A stretch of DNA of 64,000 bases from contig NC_026655.2 of assembly GCF_000004075.3 (NCBI RefSeq), forward strand, positions 3,844,001 through 3,908,000. Direction: 5' to 3'. The stretch is from Cucumis sativus. Taxonomy: Eukaryota; Streptophyta; Magnoliopsida; Cucurbitales; Cucurbitaceae. The notes beneath the pieces were generated by a model that ran no database searches, was not told where the DNA came from, and saw only the letters and a list, made by a program, of their open reading frames with translations. The position numbers were made by a program, and so were the translations under genes. Positions 11,434 to 23,513 of this stretch are shown piece after piece; position 1 is the first letter of the stretch, and the number at the start of each line of letters is the position of its first letter.

Positions 11434-13341
11434 ATGGGGGATTGTGAATCAATTATACCAACCTCTGAAGGGGAGCAACACGCTCTAGCTGCATTTCAGC
11501 ACCTAGTCAAGTTCTTAAGGACAAGTCAGAACGTGAATAATGAATTGAAAAAGCTCCTTGCCGATCTCGATTCTCATTTGACTTCCTTGACGTCGTATAC
11601 TGTTGGAAAGTTGAGTGAGTTAGAGACAAGGTTCAAATCTGCCAAGGAGAAGATTACGAGATGGGAATCTAACAAATCCATGATATGGGATTCTGGTCCC
11701 AAAGAGGCTTCTGAATATATGAAGGCTGTTGATGAAATTCATAAAGTTCAGGAAGGTCTTAGAAGTTTATCTGCAAATGACAGTCAAAAGCAAAATGAAC
11801 TTCTTTTCCAGGCCGACTCTGTCGTACAGATTGCAATGGCAAGGTTAGAGCAGGAGCTAATCCACATTCTTGCTCAGCACAAACTATATTTTGAGCCTGA
11901 CTATGTTCCCTTCCAGTCTGGTGGCTATGATGTTGTCTATAACGAGTCCTTTGTTTCAGCCGAGGACAGTTTGGAGGTGGAAACTTCCCACGGAGAGAGT
12001 ATTCCTGCTTTATATGCTGTGAACTTGGTCCATCCACACGTGATCGCTCATCTTAAATCCATCGCAAATGTTATGTTTAATTCAAATTATATTCAGGAAT
12101 TTTGCCTGGCTTTTGTTAGAATGCGGAAAGATGCGTTGAACGAGTATCTGTTCATTCTCGAAATGGAGAAGTTTAGCATTGGAGATTTGCTGACCATGGA
12201 ATGGAGCGACTTAAACGTGAAGATCAAGAAATGGGTTTGGCTTATTAAAATTGTTATTAGAGTCTACCTTACTAGTGAGCAAAGACTCTGCAACAATATA
12301 TTTGAAGGCATTGGATCTTATAGTGCAGTCTGCTTTACTGAGATTTCTGCGACTTCTATGCTTCGCCTGTTGAATTTTGGAGAGGCCATAGCTATGGAAC
12401 CCCATCGACCGGAAAAGCTGTTTCACTTGCTAGACATGTATGAGGTCCTAAAAAATCTTCTTGGATTTGTAGATGAATTGTTTTCCGAAGAAACAGAAAA
12501 GGGTTCTTTTCTCAAATTCGAGTTCCATAATCTTTTCAAGAAACTGGGTGTTTCTGCAAGGGCTACGTTTTTAGATTTTGGAAATTTCATTGCATGTTCC
12601 ATATCAACAAACCCTTTTCCCGGCGGTGGTGTTCATCATCTAACAAGGTATGTAATGAACTACATCCATACCCTTACTGTTTTCAGAGACTCGCTTGTTT
12701 TCCTTCTCCAAGATCAAGCAACAGATGTCTTAAGCCCAACTACTGAGCTGCAGAGTGAAGTCAATAGCATACCTTGCCCAATGGCTTACCACCTTCAGTC
12801 AATCACTTCACATTTGCTATCCAATCTCAATAACAAATCCAAGTTGTACAAGGATGATGCTCTACGACATATTTTCTTAATGAATAACATCCATTATATA
12901 GTTCAAAAGGTTGAAAATTCTGATCTCATAGCCTTTCTTGGAAGTGGGTGGATGCGAGAACATATAAGAATGTTTCAAAGCCACGCAACTATCTATATGA
13001 GAGCCACCTGGCAGTCTGTTCTTTCTCTGCTAAGGCTTGATGGTGATGGAATGAAAACTTCAAAGGCAGTCTTTAAAGAAAAGTACAGGGCCTTCAATGC
13101 AGCCTTTGAGGAGATATATAAGAACCAAACTGGTTGGAATGTCCCAGATCCTCAACTACGTGATGACTTGCTTATTCAAACCTCAAATTGTGTAATTCAA
13201 GCATATCGAATCCTCTGCGGGTCAAGATCTCAATTTAACCGTGAAAAGTATATCAAATATACAACTGATGATCTGAGCAAGCATATGCTGGATCTCTTGC
13301 AAGGCTCATCGCGCTCGTTGCAAAGTTCACGCCGGAGATGA
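11434..13341 (+). CDS. EXO70 exocyst subunit, EXO70E-like
   Basis: Single coding exon of 635 aa. I start it at the ATG of MGDCESIIP and not at 11383, because a splice acceptor lies immediately before this ATG and because the MGDC-type start is what I expect of the EXO70E group. The N-terminal third (about 40-170) is helical and coiled-coil-like (AAFQHLVKFLRTSQNVNNEL). The Exo70 C-terminal rod domain runs from about 210 to 620 and holds the conserved blocks WLLIKIVIRVYLTSEQRLC-like at about 270, FLDFGNFIACSISTNPFPGG at about 390, and HLTRYVMNYIHTL just after. EXO70 proteins bind membrane phosphoinositides and tether secretory vesicles; EXO70E2 marks the EXPO compartment in Arabidopsis. An intronless coding region is normal outside EXO70A. 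The subfamily is moderately sure, the family certain. Confidence 0.9.
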   Translation: MGDCESIIPTSEGEQHALAAFQHLVKFLRTSQNVNNELKKLLADLDSHLTSLTSYTVGKLSELETRFKSAKEKITRWESNKSMIWDSGPKEASEYMKAVDEIHKVQEGLRSLSANDSQKQNELLFQADSVVQIAMARLEQELIHILAQHKLYFEPDYVPFQSGGYDVVYNESFVSAEDSLEVETSHGESIPALYAVNLVHPHVIAHLKSIANVMFNSNYIQEFCLAFVRMRKDALNEYLFILEMEKFSIGDLLTMEWSDLNVKIKKWVWLIKIVIRVYLTSEQRLCNNIFEGIGSYSAVCFTEISATSMLRLLNFGEAIAMEPHRPEKLFHLLDMYEVLKNLLGFVDELFSEETEKGSFLKFEFHNLFKKLGVSARATFLDFGNFIACSISTNPFPGGGVHHLTRYVMNYIHTLTVFRDSLVFLLQDQATDVLSPTTELQSEVNSIPCPMAYHLQSITSHLLSNLNNKSKLYKDDALRHIFLMNNIHYIVQKVENSDLIAFLGSGWMREHIRMFQSHATIYMRATWQSVLSLLRLDGDGMKTSKAVFKEKYRAFNAAFEEIYKNQTGWNVPDPQLRDDLLIQTSNCVIQAYRILCGSRSQFNREKYIKYTTDDLSKHMLDLLQGSSRSLQSSRRR

Positions 13342-14722
13342 TAACTGTTGCTGGTAAAGGTTTTAGAATTCATCAGCCCCTTTCGACATTCATGTCCTCC
13401 TCTTCTCGTTTTCCTTATAGGCACTTGTTAATTATATTGTTCAACAGCCAATCTTGCATAAGACTCTAGCATGCATCCCTATACCTACACAATCTATTCA
13501 TTTATACTGAATATCAATTCAACTTGTAATACTCACAACTCCTCCTTGTATAAAGTTGACAGATATTGATTACTATCAATAGTCGTATCGTGTTCAATCA
13601 TTTTTAAAATGATCTACTGGATGAGTGTTTCGATTAAAAATGTTTTTAAACACTTAAAAAGTTAGTCTAAATGGACCGTTTAAAAAGTTAGTCTAAATGG
13701 ACCGTTTAAAAAGTTAGTCTAAATGGACCGTCAATAAGTTTACAATTGACTTACAATAATAATCAACAAGGTGTTTCTTATCATTTTATATGTTTAATGT
13801 GTGTAAATTCAATTGCAGGCCAACATCCATCGAAGTCAAATATTTGATTTCTAACAAGAAATGCCTGAGAATAATGATTGTGATGTGCTATTGCTTGACT
13901 TCCAAATTGTAATAGATACATAGATTTCAATATTTCTGTACCGTATTGGTAATGTTCAAATTCAAAGCATTAATCGTGTTGATTTTTGTCCGACATTTAC
14001 CTAATAATCAATTTTCCAATCTTCATCCTTAATATTCAATTTCATCAAGTTGGATCCTAAATTGATTTGTTATGTTTCATTATACACTGAGCATACGTGA
14101 GAATACTTTTTGACAATAATATTCCAAACAGAAACTTACCAAGAGGGTCAAAATTGAAGAACATTATAAAGTTTAATGTTTAAATTACAACACTTGAACA
14201 AAACAAAACAAAAAACAAAAAGGAGATGAGACTTGAGTATTACAACAACAAACATGTTATTCAGTTTAAATGCTTGAATTGACAAGATTCATAGATATCA
14301 TCAAACCTGCAGGAGCTGATTTAAGGTCAAGTCTTAGGTCTTCTCTTTGAAAAATTTATAAGTCTTCAGGTCAATACTCATACTGCCTTTTTCACAAACC
14401 GTATGCTACAGGGCTCGTTGACACAATTTCCAACCTCCTACGATTTTCCTTTGCCCTTCAAAGTTTTAGTACTGTTCTAAAACAATTTCAATTTATGGTT
14501 TGAAGAAAGTTATAACTTTGATCCAGAATTTTCCCAAACCATAGGGATGGATTTTATTTATTTCAACAACCAATAGCCGTATAGATAACCAACACAATCA
14601 ATTTCCAAATTTCCAGGCATTGAACTTCTCAAGATTCAACCCTCAACCATCTAACAATCAACAGTTTTTACATATATACTGTTGGAGAAGCATCGGCCTC
14701 GAACATAATAGAGAAATCTAGT
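13342..14722. other. Convergent spacer between EXO70 and presenilin genes
   Basis: Both 3'UTRs face each other here. It contains a 26-bp triplicated repeat (listed). No coding sequence or RNA gene seen. Confidence 0.55.
13653..13730. repeat. 26-bp tandem repeat, three copies
   Basis: The unit TTTAAAAAGTTAGTCTAAAT followed by GGACCG occurs three times head to tail. Copies begin at about 13653, 13679 and 13705. Only the first differs, at its left end. Confidence 0.95.
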
Positions 14723-16036
14723 CTAAAACATCAAAAGGTTCAAAGAACATTGTACAACAAAGACCTCAAGGAAGAGACGTGTTAGGAAGTAAAACACGAT
14801 ACCTAGAGCTATTGATACTGGGAGAGCAGGCAAAGCTTTCTGATATATTGCCAATAGCATCAAAGTGATTCCAAGACCAGCTACAATTGCAAGATAACAA
14901 GCATAAACCGTCATGTAATCATACATTGCTGCTCTACCAACCAATACACTATAGAAAATGAAGTCTCCTAGCCCCAACTTGATAGCACCAGAGGATCCCA
15001 ATCCTATTCCCTCTAACATCAAATTTTCATTTGATCCAGAAGCTTCTGCTACTCCATGTGGCTGAACATTCCCTCCATTATCAATTAATGGCACAAGAAG
15101 CTCAGTGTTCCTTATGGGGTGAACCTCCCCCTCTTCAGCTCTAACAGCAGTTGATATGATTGGAATTGGATTGGAGTTGGATGTTTCAATTTCATCTACA
15201 TTAGATTCAGAAACCACATTCCCATCGGAAACAGAATCAGGAACAGCAATGGGGCGATTATCAGAAGTTTCATTTCTTTCCCTCCACACCCTCATCCTTC
15301 TTTGCACTAAATCCCTAGGATTTGAATCGTGATTAACCACTGGCCGAGCCTCATAAACTAAAGCTGGAATATCTTCATCCCTAGATATTGCAAGCTCGAC
15401 TAACAGCCTCAATGGTCCAACAGGCAGTAAAACAGCTGCAAGATCATAGAGAGCCAATGCAACTAAAAGTGCCCAAGTAGTCCATTCAGGTAACAAAGTA
15501 AACCAATAAGCCACCAACATCCCAATTAAAACCAAGTACCCTTGTGTTACAAGGATAGCCATTTTTGACATGAACACAGCTAAAACACCCACAGCAGCAA
15601 AATTGAATAGAGCAACCAAAAAAGTGAAACAATCAATTGGAATACTGAACTCCTCAATCAAGAACAATGCAATTTCACCTCCAAGAAAACCCAACACAAC
15701 AAAAGCAGAGAAACCCATGTAATACTTTAAAAACTTGACACATCTAAGGTAGAAAAGCAATACCATGAGAAATGTGGCCAGAGTTATAACAGCTACAAAC
15801 ACAAGTGAGTTTAAAAGAGCACCTATAAATTTGTCCCATGAAGTATCAGAGCTGCTCTCATTATATGCAATGGTAGCGATGGAGCCAACTGATGCATAAG
15901 AAGACGAAGAGTTGGGGTTGAGGATAGAGACTAGAATAACTACCATAAACATGCAGATTGAAACAGGAGTAACAATTCTAACGATCTCTTCCCCTAGAGA
16001 TTCAAGAATGCTGGTGGGTCTTTGATTTTCGGCCAT
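14723..16036 (-). CDS. Presenilin (gamma-secretase catalytic subunit)
   Basis: Intronless, 437 aa, nine predicted membrane segments. The two catalytic aspartates are visible: D198 in the ALYDLAAVL motif of TM6 and D358 in the LGLGD motif of TM7. The PALP motif required for the active-site fold is at 403-406. A long hydrophilic loop (about 225-345), rich in S, E and N, separates TM6 from TM7, as in other presenilins. Plants carry one to three presenilins, located in endomembranes and linked to intramembrane proteolysis and chromatin/trafficking roles. Intronless presenilins are usual in plants. The start is the only ATG before the conserved N-terminal block; the 5'UTR is about 16037-16330. All catalytic features are whole. 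Confidence 0.95.
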   Translation of the reverse strand: MAENQRPTSILESLGEEIVRIVTPVSICMFMVVILVSILNPNSSSSYASVGSIATIAYNESSSDTSWDKFIGALLNSLVFVAVITLATFLMVLLFYLRCVKFLKYYMGFSAFVVLGFLGGEIALFLIEEFSIPIDCFTFLVALFNFAAVGVLAVFMSKMAILVTQGYLVLIGMLVAYWFTLLPEWTTWALLVALALYDLAAVLLPVGPLRLLVELAISRDEDIPALVYEARPVVNHDSNPRDLVQRRMRVWRERNETSDNRPIAVPDSVSDGNVVSESNVDEIETSNSNPIPIISTAVRAEEGEVHPIRNTELLVPLIDNGGNVQPHGVAEASGSNENLMLEGIGLGSSGAIKLGLGDFIFYSVLVGRAAMYDYMTVYACYLAIVAGLGITLMLLAIYQKALPALPVSIALGIVFYFLTRLFLEVFVVQCSLNLLMF

Positions 16037-16339
16037 CTGGGTCTTTTTAGCTATAGATCAAACTTCAATTCTCAAGGCTATGGCTGTCGCAACAATCTGA
16101 GGGGGAAGATTATTTAAAGATTTCGACTCTTAGCCTAAATGGGTGGTGTTTCATCAAAGCGGGAACACCGCCATAAGAAAAAAGAAAGCTTTCATCGTCG
16201 CACAGAGAAAGTTTGAGCTGACAAAAATAAAATTTCTTCGTTGATTAACAATTTGAACCCTCCATAGATTCAATTAAAGCGAAGCTCACCAATATCCTGC
16301 GCCCGCTTGCCCTTCTTCAATTACTCTGCTGACCTAACT

Positions 16340-17045
16340 CCAGGGCATATTTGCCTCGAATATTATTGGTTTAAAAGTTCCATTTTTCATTTTGAATATC
16401 TGTCCTCTAAACTCTATTCTGATTCGTTTTGTAAATAATTAAACTAAACAATATCGATTAATATTTATTTTTAATAACTATCGGATGTAGACATTTGACT
16501 CGTTTTCGTTTGACAGTTAAATCTTGTTTTCGTTGTGAATCTATTGTGAACTTGACCTATAATCCGCTTCACTTCTAATAGTAGTTTTAATTTTAATGTA
16601 TATTAGTTCATCCTTACACTAATAATATTATCAAATTAATTTACTAGATAATATTGAATCTTTTTCTCTATAAATTGACTCAATTTTAAACAATTAGAAG
16701 AAAAGAAGTTGAAATTTTATGATCTATATTTTTATATGCACAAAATTTTCAAAAGTTTACAATCTACATTTTTAATAATCGAAATGCATGTGAACTTGAG
16801 CCTTTAGTATTTTCATAAATCAAAACTAATCATCGTTTTCAGAATAAAGAAAGAAAGCATCATCAAGCAACGTAAAAGAGCTGAGAACAGAAAGGCAAAA
16901 GTTTTTCTTTTTCTTTCATTCATTGATAATTCTATCCAATCCTGGTTTAAATGCCATGCCCCAATTTGCCTTATCTATAAACAAATTTCAACAATGTTGT
17001 TGCCCAAACGAAGCAGCATAAGCCAACCCCAAATACTCGTCTGTC
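16340..17045. other. Spacer between presenilin 5' end and GDPD 3' end
   Basis: AT-rich. The left part is the presenilin promoter; about 16880-17045 is the 3'UTR of the GDPD gene. Nothing else recognised. Confidence 0.5.
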
Positions 17046-20000
17046 CTAAGGACTTGTATATGAATTTATCATTGAGGAAATTTTATGCAATAAATCAGAT
17101 GCCTTCAGTTCATCCGCATCAGCGTCATTGGGAGGGAGATTAGAGGTCCATTTCTTAAAATGATGTAGACTACCCGTAAAGTCGGTGAAGAGGCCATCGA
17201 CGCCTATTGTGTTGATCCAGTAATCAAATTCCTCATATGGATCTTGATGAAAGTTGAAGTGAACAAAATTATACTCGTTTCGGAAAGTGTATGGATGTAC
17301 CTAAAATGAATATACCATGTCATTTGGATAACCATTTGGTATTTAAACATTAAGCTTATAAATACTACTTCTACCTACGGCGAGTTTCTTTGTTTTCTAT
17401 TCTACATTAAGTCAAGTTTTGAATTAAAAAAATAGTTTTTAAAATTTTGCTTTTATTTTTGGAATTTATGTTTCTTTTAGAAAAATGAAAACCATAACCA
17501 TAAATTTCAAAAACAAAAAGCCAAGAAATCAAATCGTAAGTGAACACTATCAAGCTCTAATCAGTTTATAAGATTCAGCTAGTATTCAAATCCAACATGA
17601 GATTTCACACTTCCGACATAACAATATTCCATGCATCAGTTATCAGGTGTAAGAGATTTGACAGGAAAGTATGTTTACCTGTAGGTTATGGGCGTGTGCT
17701 CGGGTAACAAGATCTGTAGGTGTTAGGATATAGTTGTTAACTACAGGAACAACAGTATCCTTCCAAGGTCCAATTCCCACAACATACTTCTTTATGTAAT
17801 TGAAGTAGCTATCCGAAGTAATTTCCCAATATGACTGCACATGATCCAAAACTGTTTTTAAGAAGAAGCTTATTCAGACTAGAAAAAACAAGAAACTAAT
17901 ATGAAATTAGCAGAGAATATTTGCCAAGAAGCAGAGTCAGACGATGAACATCTATGTTGTCAGGTATATAATTTGTCTTCAAAAGAGAAAAGGGTAGTGA
18001 ATTAACACGAAGCTAACAATTCATCATGAGAGAGTGATCAATGAGCATATTGTATATCCTTATCTATGACATTACATGAAGTTGATCAATGCAATCATAA
18101 CGCTAATTCGCCTCTGTCGTTATTATCAAATGAGAAGTTAGCTGTTTACAGCAAAACTCTCACTTGATATTTTGCCAAGACAACATAACATTTGTAGCAC
18201 CAAAATCTAGATACATTCACAGAGTTGAGAAAAATGCTCTTGAGGAAGGTTTCAAGTACCTGATTTGTGTCCTGCGTTGGCATTGTAGTATCATCGATCA
18301 ATAAGATCTTGGGCAGGTCAGTTAGATTTGATATGTGTATGATGGAAGTTGGAGCAAATGACTGAATGAATACAGGTTGATGCAACCAGTTCTTTGACAA
18401 ATATGAACCTTGGTATCCATATTTTTTAAGAATCTCAACAAACTTGTCCTCAAATATCTTACCATCTGGCCATTTGACCTGTGTGCATTGCCACTCGAGT
18501 ATTAGGGTTTAAACTTTTGGTAAAATAAATCATTGAGCAACCATTGTATTATAAACACATTGCAGCTTAGGGGTTGGTCTCGAGAATATACAAGAAGTAG
18601 ACCAATAAGCAATATACTGCCATTCTTATGAACAAATTCCACATTTGACTATAACATCATCATCAATAAGAAAAGGTCACAATCTTGAGAGTGTCAAAGC
18701 CATAGCAGGAAACCAAATTGCAGAAAACAGTAGAACAGTGATCGGATGATAGATAGGCTTTGTAAACTGTTTAGAAGTGTTTGCTTTTATATAAGAAAAC
18801 TTACATGCTGGTTAATAAATACTGGATTTTTAATCTCGGGGTATATTCCAACAACTCTAGGTGCATCTAGTGCAACTGCAATGAAATCCTCAAAAGTAAT
18901 AATGGAAAATTTTCCTGAGTTCATCATTTAGAGAAAAAAAGTTGGTTAGTATCATGCAAAAAGAGGAGGCACCAGAAAATAAATGAAGTAAAACATTCAG
19001 ATAAAAATGGCAGTATATTGATAACATTCAGATAAAAATTGATGGAGCTTGGAAACTGATAAATTCAAACATATAAAAGGCTGCTTAAAAAATAAATATC
19101 ATACCATTATATTGTTGATCTCTGTAAGGATATCTTTGCTTCACCTTCAATGACTGTAATTCTTTTAATGTGAAATCAACTGCATGTAGTCAATTAGAAC
19201 CCTTAGAAACACCATGGAATGAGGTTAAAGTATAAGGATCCAATAAGAGATTTGAGCAATATAAGAAATAGATAAGCTGTAAAAAGACGTGCATAAAATT
19301 TTGCAGACACTATACCAGTAAAAAAACCAGTGACATTAGCTCCTTGGACTTCATATGTTCTTTTACGTTTGACGAACTTTTTATATTCTCCAACATCAGT
19401 AATCTCATCAAGGGTTACATCATGGAAGCATATAAGAGCCCCATCTTTGGATGATAAGATGTCCGTCTCAATGAAGTCTGCACCCTCTTCTATAGCTCTC
19501 TTTTATAAGTCATTGGTCAAAAGCAAATTATTAGAGCAAAGAAGAAAATTGAGTATAGTAAGCACATATTTCAATTACTCTACAAAAGATCATATGGTAA
19601 AACAGGGAACAAAACATAGGAGGCAAGTGCCTAAAATCCTAAGTATTCAGTTTTTTAAGAAGAGAAGACACAAACAGCCTAATCCTACATTTTTATACAT
19701 CTTTATTTATGATTTTCACTATGAGCTTCAGGGTGTAAGATCAATTGATAAAACAGGGCGCAAAACATAGGAGGCCAGTGTCTAAAATCTCAAGTATTTA
19801 GTCTTTAATAAAGAGAAGCACAAACAGTTCTAATCCTATATTTTGATACATCTTCATTTATGACCGTGACCATGAGCTTCGAGGTGTTCGAGGGAAAGAA
19901 ATGAATAGTCAATAACATCAAATTATTATTTATATTTTATTTAATAAATTTGATGTCATTTTATTATTTTCCAATTTTCTCGTTTTTATGACATATTAAG

Positions 20001-21824
20001 TAGGGGTATTTTTGTAACTTTAATATGAAATGTGTAATGTTATGTTCTTTAAATCCAACAAGCTGCTCATTTGGTCTTCAGTTCCATGCAAATGCATACG
20101 TCTGCTTGACCTGCTTCCCACTAATTGCACTATCTTCCAATAAATGAAGGACTCGTTATTGAACTTTGAGATGTCTATTATGAGCGGGTAATAATTGGTA
20201 CCCTCATCAAGTACGAAACAATTTCAAAAATCAAGTGAACAAGATATTAGGACTATAGATAAAAGTAGATATGCCTACCTTATATGCAGGAAGAGTTTCT
20301 TCTGGAAATTCTCCATTTGAACCTCGATGAGCAATATTATATGGGCTATTGGTTTCCAGAGGTTGTCTAATTTCTCCCGGGAATCTACTAGGAAGTGGAT
20401 AGAAAGGTCTTGCAGCACACCCAACAAAAAGAAATAAAGCCAATACCAGAGTAACTAAGCCTGTCCCATCAAAGAAACAGAAATTCAACAATCAATTGTT
20501 GCCCAAAGGTTTACTACACTGTAAGGATACTTCCCAACAAGAGCACTCAAGAAATACAAAGAACACCAAAGATGATTTATATTGCAATATCAATAACGAG
20601 ATTATAATATACCATAATTTTTCAAGAGAGTCCCACACTTTCCCAAAGAAAATTACCACAAAATTCTTCACACTTCCTCTCAACCGCGATCCCTCTATTT
20701 ATAACTAAACACTCTAACAAACTTATTACATATTGACTAATAATTCCCTTCTAATGAACATACCGATATTTTACTAAAAACCCTATTATATCTCTAACTA
20801 GGTCTTTCGCACTAATGCATATTAATGTTTCGCTGATAATAATATTATATCTCTAACTAGGTCTCTCACACATACATTATAAAGCAGTGAACACTTGACC
20901 ATCCTATAGTGACAGACATAAGTACTAGGTGCTGCGGTGTTCCATGGGGTTGAATTTCCAGCACACTAAACGTTCATTGATAGGTATTTGAAGTACCTTT
21001 TATGAAGCAACATTCCAACTTAAATACTAATTTTCCCCATAGGCTCATTATTTGGGAACAGAATTGCTCTAAATTATGTCTGGCAATAAGTCAAGATCGA
21101 AACTCATCAAAATTAAACTGATAATACATACAAAGAGGTCGGTTAGGGAATTTTGATGTTTATCCCATCCAATTAGGATTATCCTTTCCATAGATGGAGC
21201 TGAAACCAAGACTTGCATCAGCCACGCAGACCACCACCTAAAAATCCTCAATGCAGAGGTGCTTATGCAATAATTTTGCAAAAACAAAGAAGTCTGGCTT
21301 CTCCAAAGGGCAATATCACAAGAGAAAATGCCTTGGGAAATTGCCATTTTTACATTTCCAACCATGCAGAGGTTAGTCCCGATTTCGAGAATGCCATGTT
21401 AGCATATAAAAACAAGAAGCCTCATGATACAGATGCATGAACGAGTAAGTAAATTACATTACAGCTAATCAGTGAGCAAACCCATGAGCCAAAAGAAACA
21501 AAATGACAAACCAACTTCACCATAAACGATTCAAATTTCCAGTGACGAAATTTCAGTTCCAAATCAAACAAGAAGACGAAACTGAGATGGGTAAAGTAAA
21601 TGGAAAGCAAGAAAAGAAACCCACAAATTAAATTTAAAAAAAGAAAAAGAAAAAACAATCGATTCCTAAAAATCCTAGCTCCAAATGAAATGAAACTTCA
21701 AAGGGTACAGTGGCCATGTAGAGAAACAAACTTAGGCATGGTATGAATGATGGATCATGACAGAATAATGAAAGACAGAAAGAAATTGGAGCTTACAGAG
21801 TGCGGCGGGCATGGCTTTGGCCAT
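17046..21824 (-). CDS. Glycerophosphodiester phosphodiesterase (GDPD5/GDPD6 type)
   Basis: Eight exons on the minus strand: 21824-21797, 20460-20279, 19499-19316, 19179-19105, 18914-18805, 18478-18260, 17834-17679 and 17300-17046. All have GT-AG sites and continuous frame, giving 402 aa. A hydrophobic leader (about 10-27, LVTLVLALFLFVG) is a signal peptide or anchor. The catalytic GP-PDE domain starts at NIAHRGSNGEFPEET, with H54/R55, and continues with E81-T-D83 and H96-D97 as metal and acid/base residues. The QSFAPTS and VGIGPWKDTVVPV blocks complete the barrel. The enzyme hydrolyses glycerophosphodiesters to glycerol-3-phosphate and an alcohol, helping phosphate recycling, probably in wall, vacuole or ER lumen. 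A polar C-terminal extension of about 30 residues follows the conserved GSLHHFKKW end. Intron 2 carries a 151-bp tandem duplication. Confidence 0.93.
19597..19897. repeat. 151-bp imperfect tandem duplication in a GDPD intron
   Basis: AAAACAGGGAACAAAACATA at 19599 recurs as AAAACAGGGCGCAAAACATA at 19750. Similarity continues through CCTAAAAT, the CACAAACAG block and ATGAGCTTC to about 19897. The two units abut within the second intron. Confidence 0.9.
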
Positions 21825-21849
21825 TTCTCTGCTTCTCCGTCGTCCTTAG

Positions 21850-23500
21850 CTATATTTCCCAACTTTTTTAGACGGAATCTTCTCACCGGATATGCCTTTT
21901 CGAGTGCCTTTTGAATTGCAACTTACAGCCGTTTGATACGCCCTACATGACAATATTCTCATTTTCATGATCATATGATTACTTCAATTCACTTCCAATC
22001 TTAATTAAACAATATTCTATATACATGTGCATGAGATAATAAGGTTATATATTAAATTCCTTTACTAAAAATGATATTTTGGATTTTGTAATGATTTTGT
22101 TGTCGTACGTACGGTTCGATTCTGTCGATGTTAATACACACAACAATTCAATGTGCTTACGTCAAACGTTTCACTGCCTAGAGATGTATTGTCACGTTAG
22201 GGATATCTCACGTGTTGAAAAATGATCGAAGCCCTAATACATTGTTATTTTAAATCGTGATTTCTTGCTTAGGATAACATATATCTATGTCATTTTCATT
22301 TTTAATAAATAATCAAATTTTTCAAAACCACATCAGAACTCTACGGAATTCGTGAGTTCGATTGGACTATAATTGATAGAAAGGAATATCACTACGGAAT
22401 TCGTGAGTTCGATTGGACTATAATTGATAGAAAGGAATATCACAGTAGGACTCTGATTATAGGTTAGAAAATCTTGTAAATGTTAAATTTTATAAATTAA
22501 GTAGGCTCACATTCACTTAACAAAATGTGGCCACCTCATGGAAATACCAAAGGAGAAAATCCACATGTACATCTACGTGGCAGAAGTTTAATGGTTGAGG
22601 ATAATGACAAGAAGGCATTGGATTTTTATTTTCTATTTATGGGTTTAGTTTAGGAAGTGGGGTCCGTTACTTGTGGATATTGATGACGCGTCAGGCAGTT
22701 ATTGGAGGATAAATAGTCAATCGCTGGGCTCAAGAGTTACTTATAAGATGCGGACACTCACATTTAACGCTTTCTTATACATGTCCACGTTTCGTCACTG
22801 ACTTATCTTACATACGTCACCTTTTTTAAAAAAAATTCAAAATTAATTAAAAATATACAAGAAAGTGTTATGCATAAAAAATAATTATTTACAAAAATAA
22901 ATCAAAATCATTATATTTATATTTTAAAAATTACATAAAATTGGACATATTTATTAGTTTCCTTTCTAAAGAGTTTAATCAAAACTTCGTACTTTTGCAG
23001 ATGTATTTGCCTATTTCATGCAATCATCTAAAATTATTTACCTATATTTCTTTGTTTTACATTCCATTTGAAAAATAATTTAAGGTTTTGGAGGAACATT
23101 TTCATTTTTCTAAAGACCAACGTGACAATAACTCATTCCAATTGAGTTATGTAAAATAAATATGTATAGATTAAAGCTATATACAAAATGGTAAGTTATT
23201 AATCATTAAAAGGCATTGTTAATATTCTTGGTTTGGTTGAGATTTGAACTTGCATCAAGAATTGTTGATGAAATCATGAAAGTAATGGAATAGGAAAATG
23301 ATGGTAACAATTAACAACAATAATCTCATTAAGTTGGTGCTGTGATCTTCATTGTTCTTGGTGTTTTCTTTCATTTTTCCCTAAAAACCAAACGGCCAGA
23401 GAGAAATCAGAAGAGAAAAACATTTCCAAATTAAATAAGTTTCTTTTTTTCCACTGTAATTTTCTAAAGAAAAAGGGCAACAAGTACAAGTAATTTAAGC
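21850..23500. other. Spacer: GDPD promoter and AFP 3' flank
   Basis: AT-rich, non-coding. It contains a perfect 51-bp direct duplication (listed). The 3'UTR of the Ninja/AFP gene occupies roughly the last 150 bases. Confidence 0.5.
22341..22442. repeat. Perfect 51-bp tandem duplication
   Basis: The unit beginning CTACGGAATTCGTGAGTTCG at 22341 repeats identically at 22392, so it is a recent event. No target-site or terminal inverted repeats are seen around it. Confidence 0.97.
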
Positions 23501-23513
23501 AACTGACTTGAAC

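Noticed and set aside
11759-12426. Minus-strand frames over EXO70
   Set aside because: Antisense shadows of a well supported coding exon.
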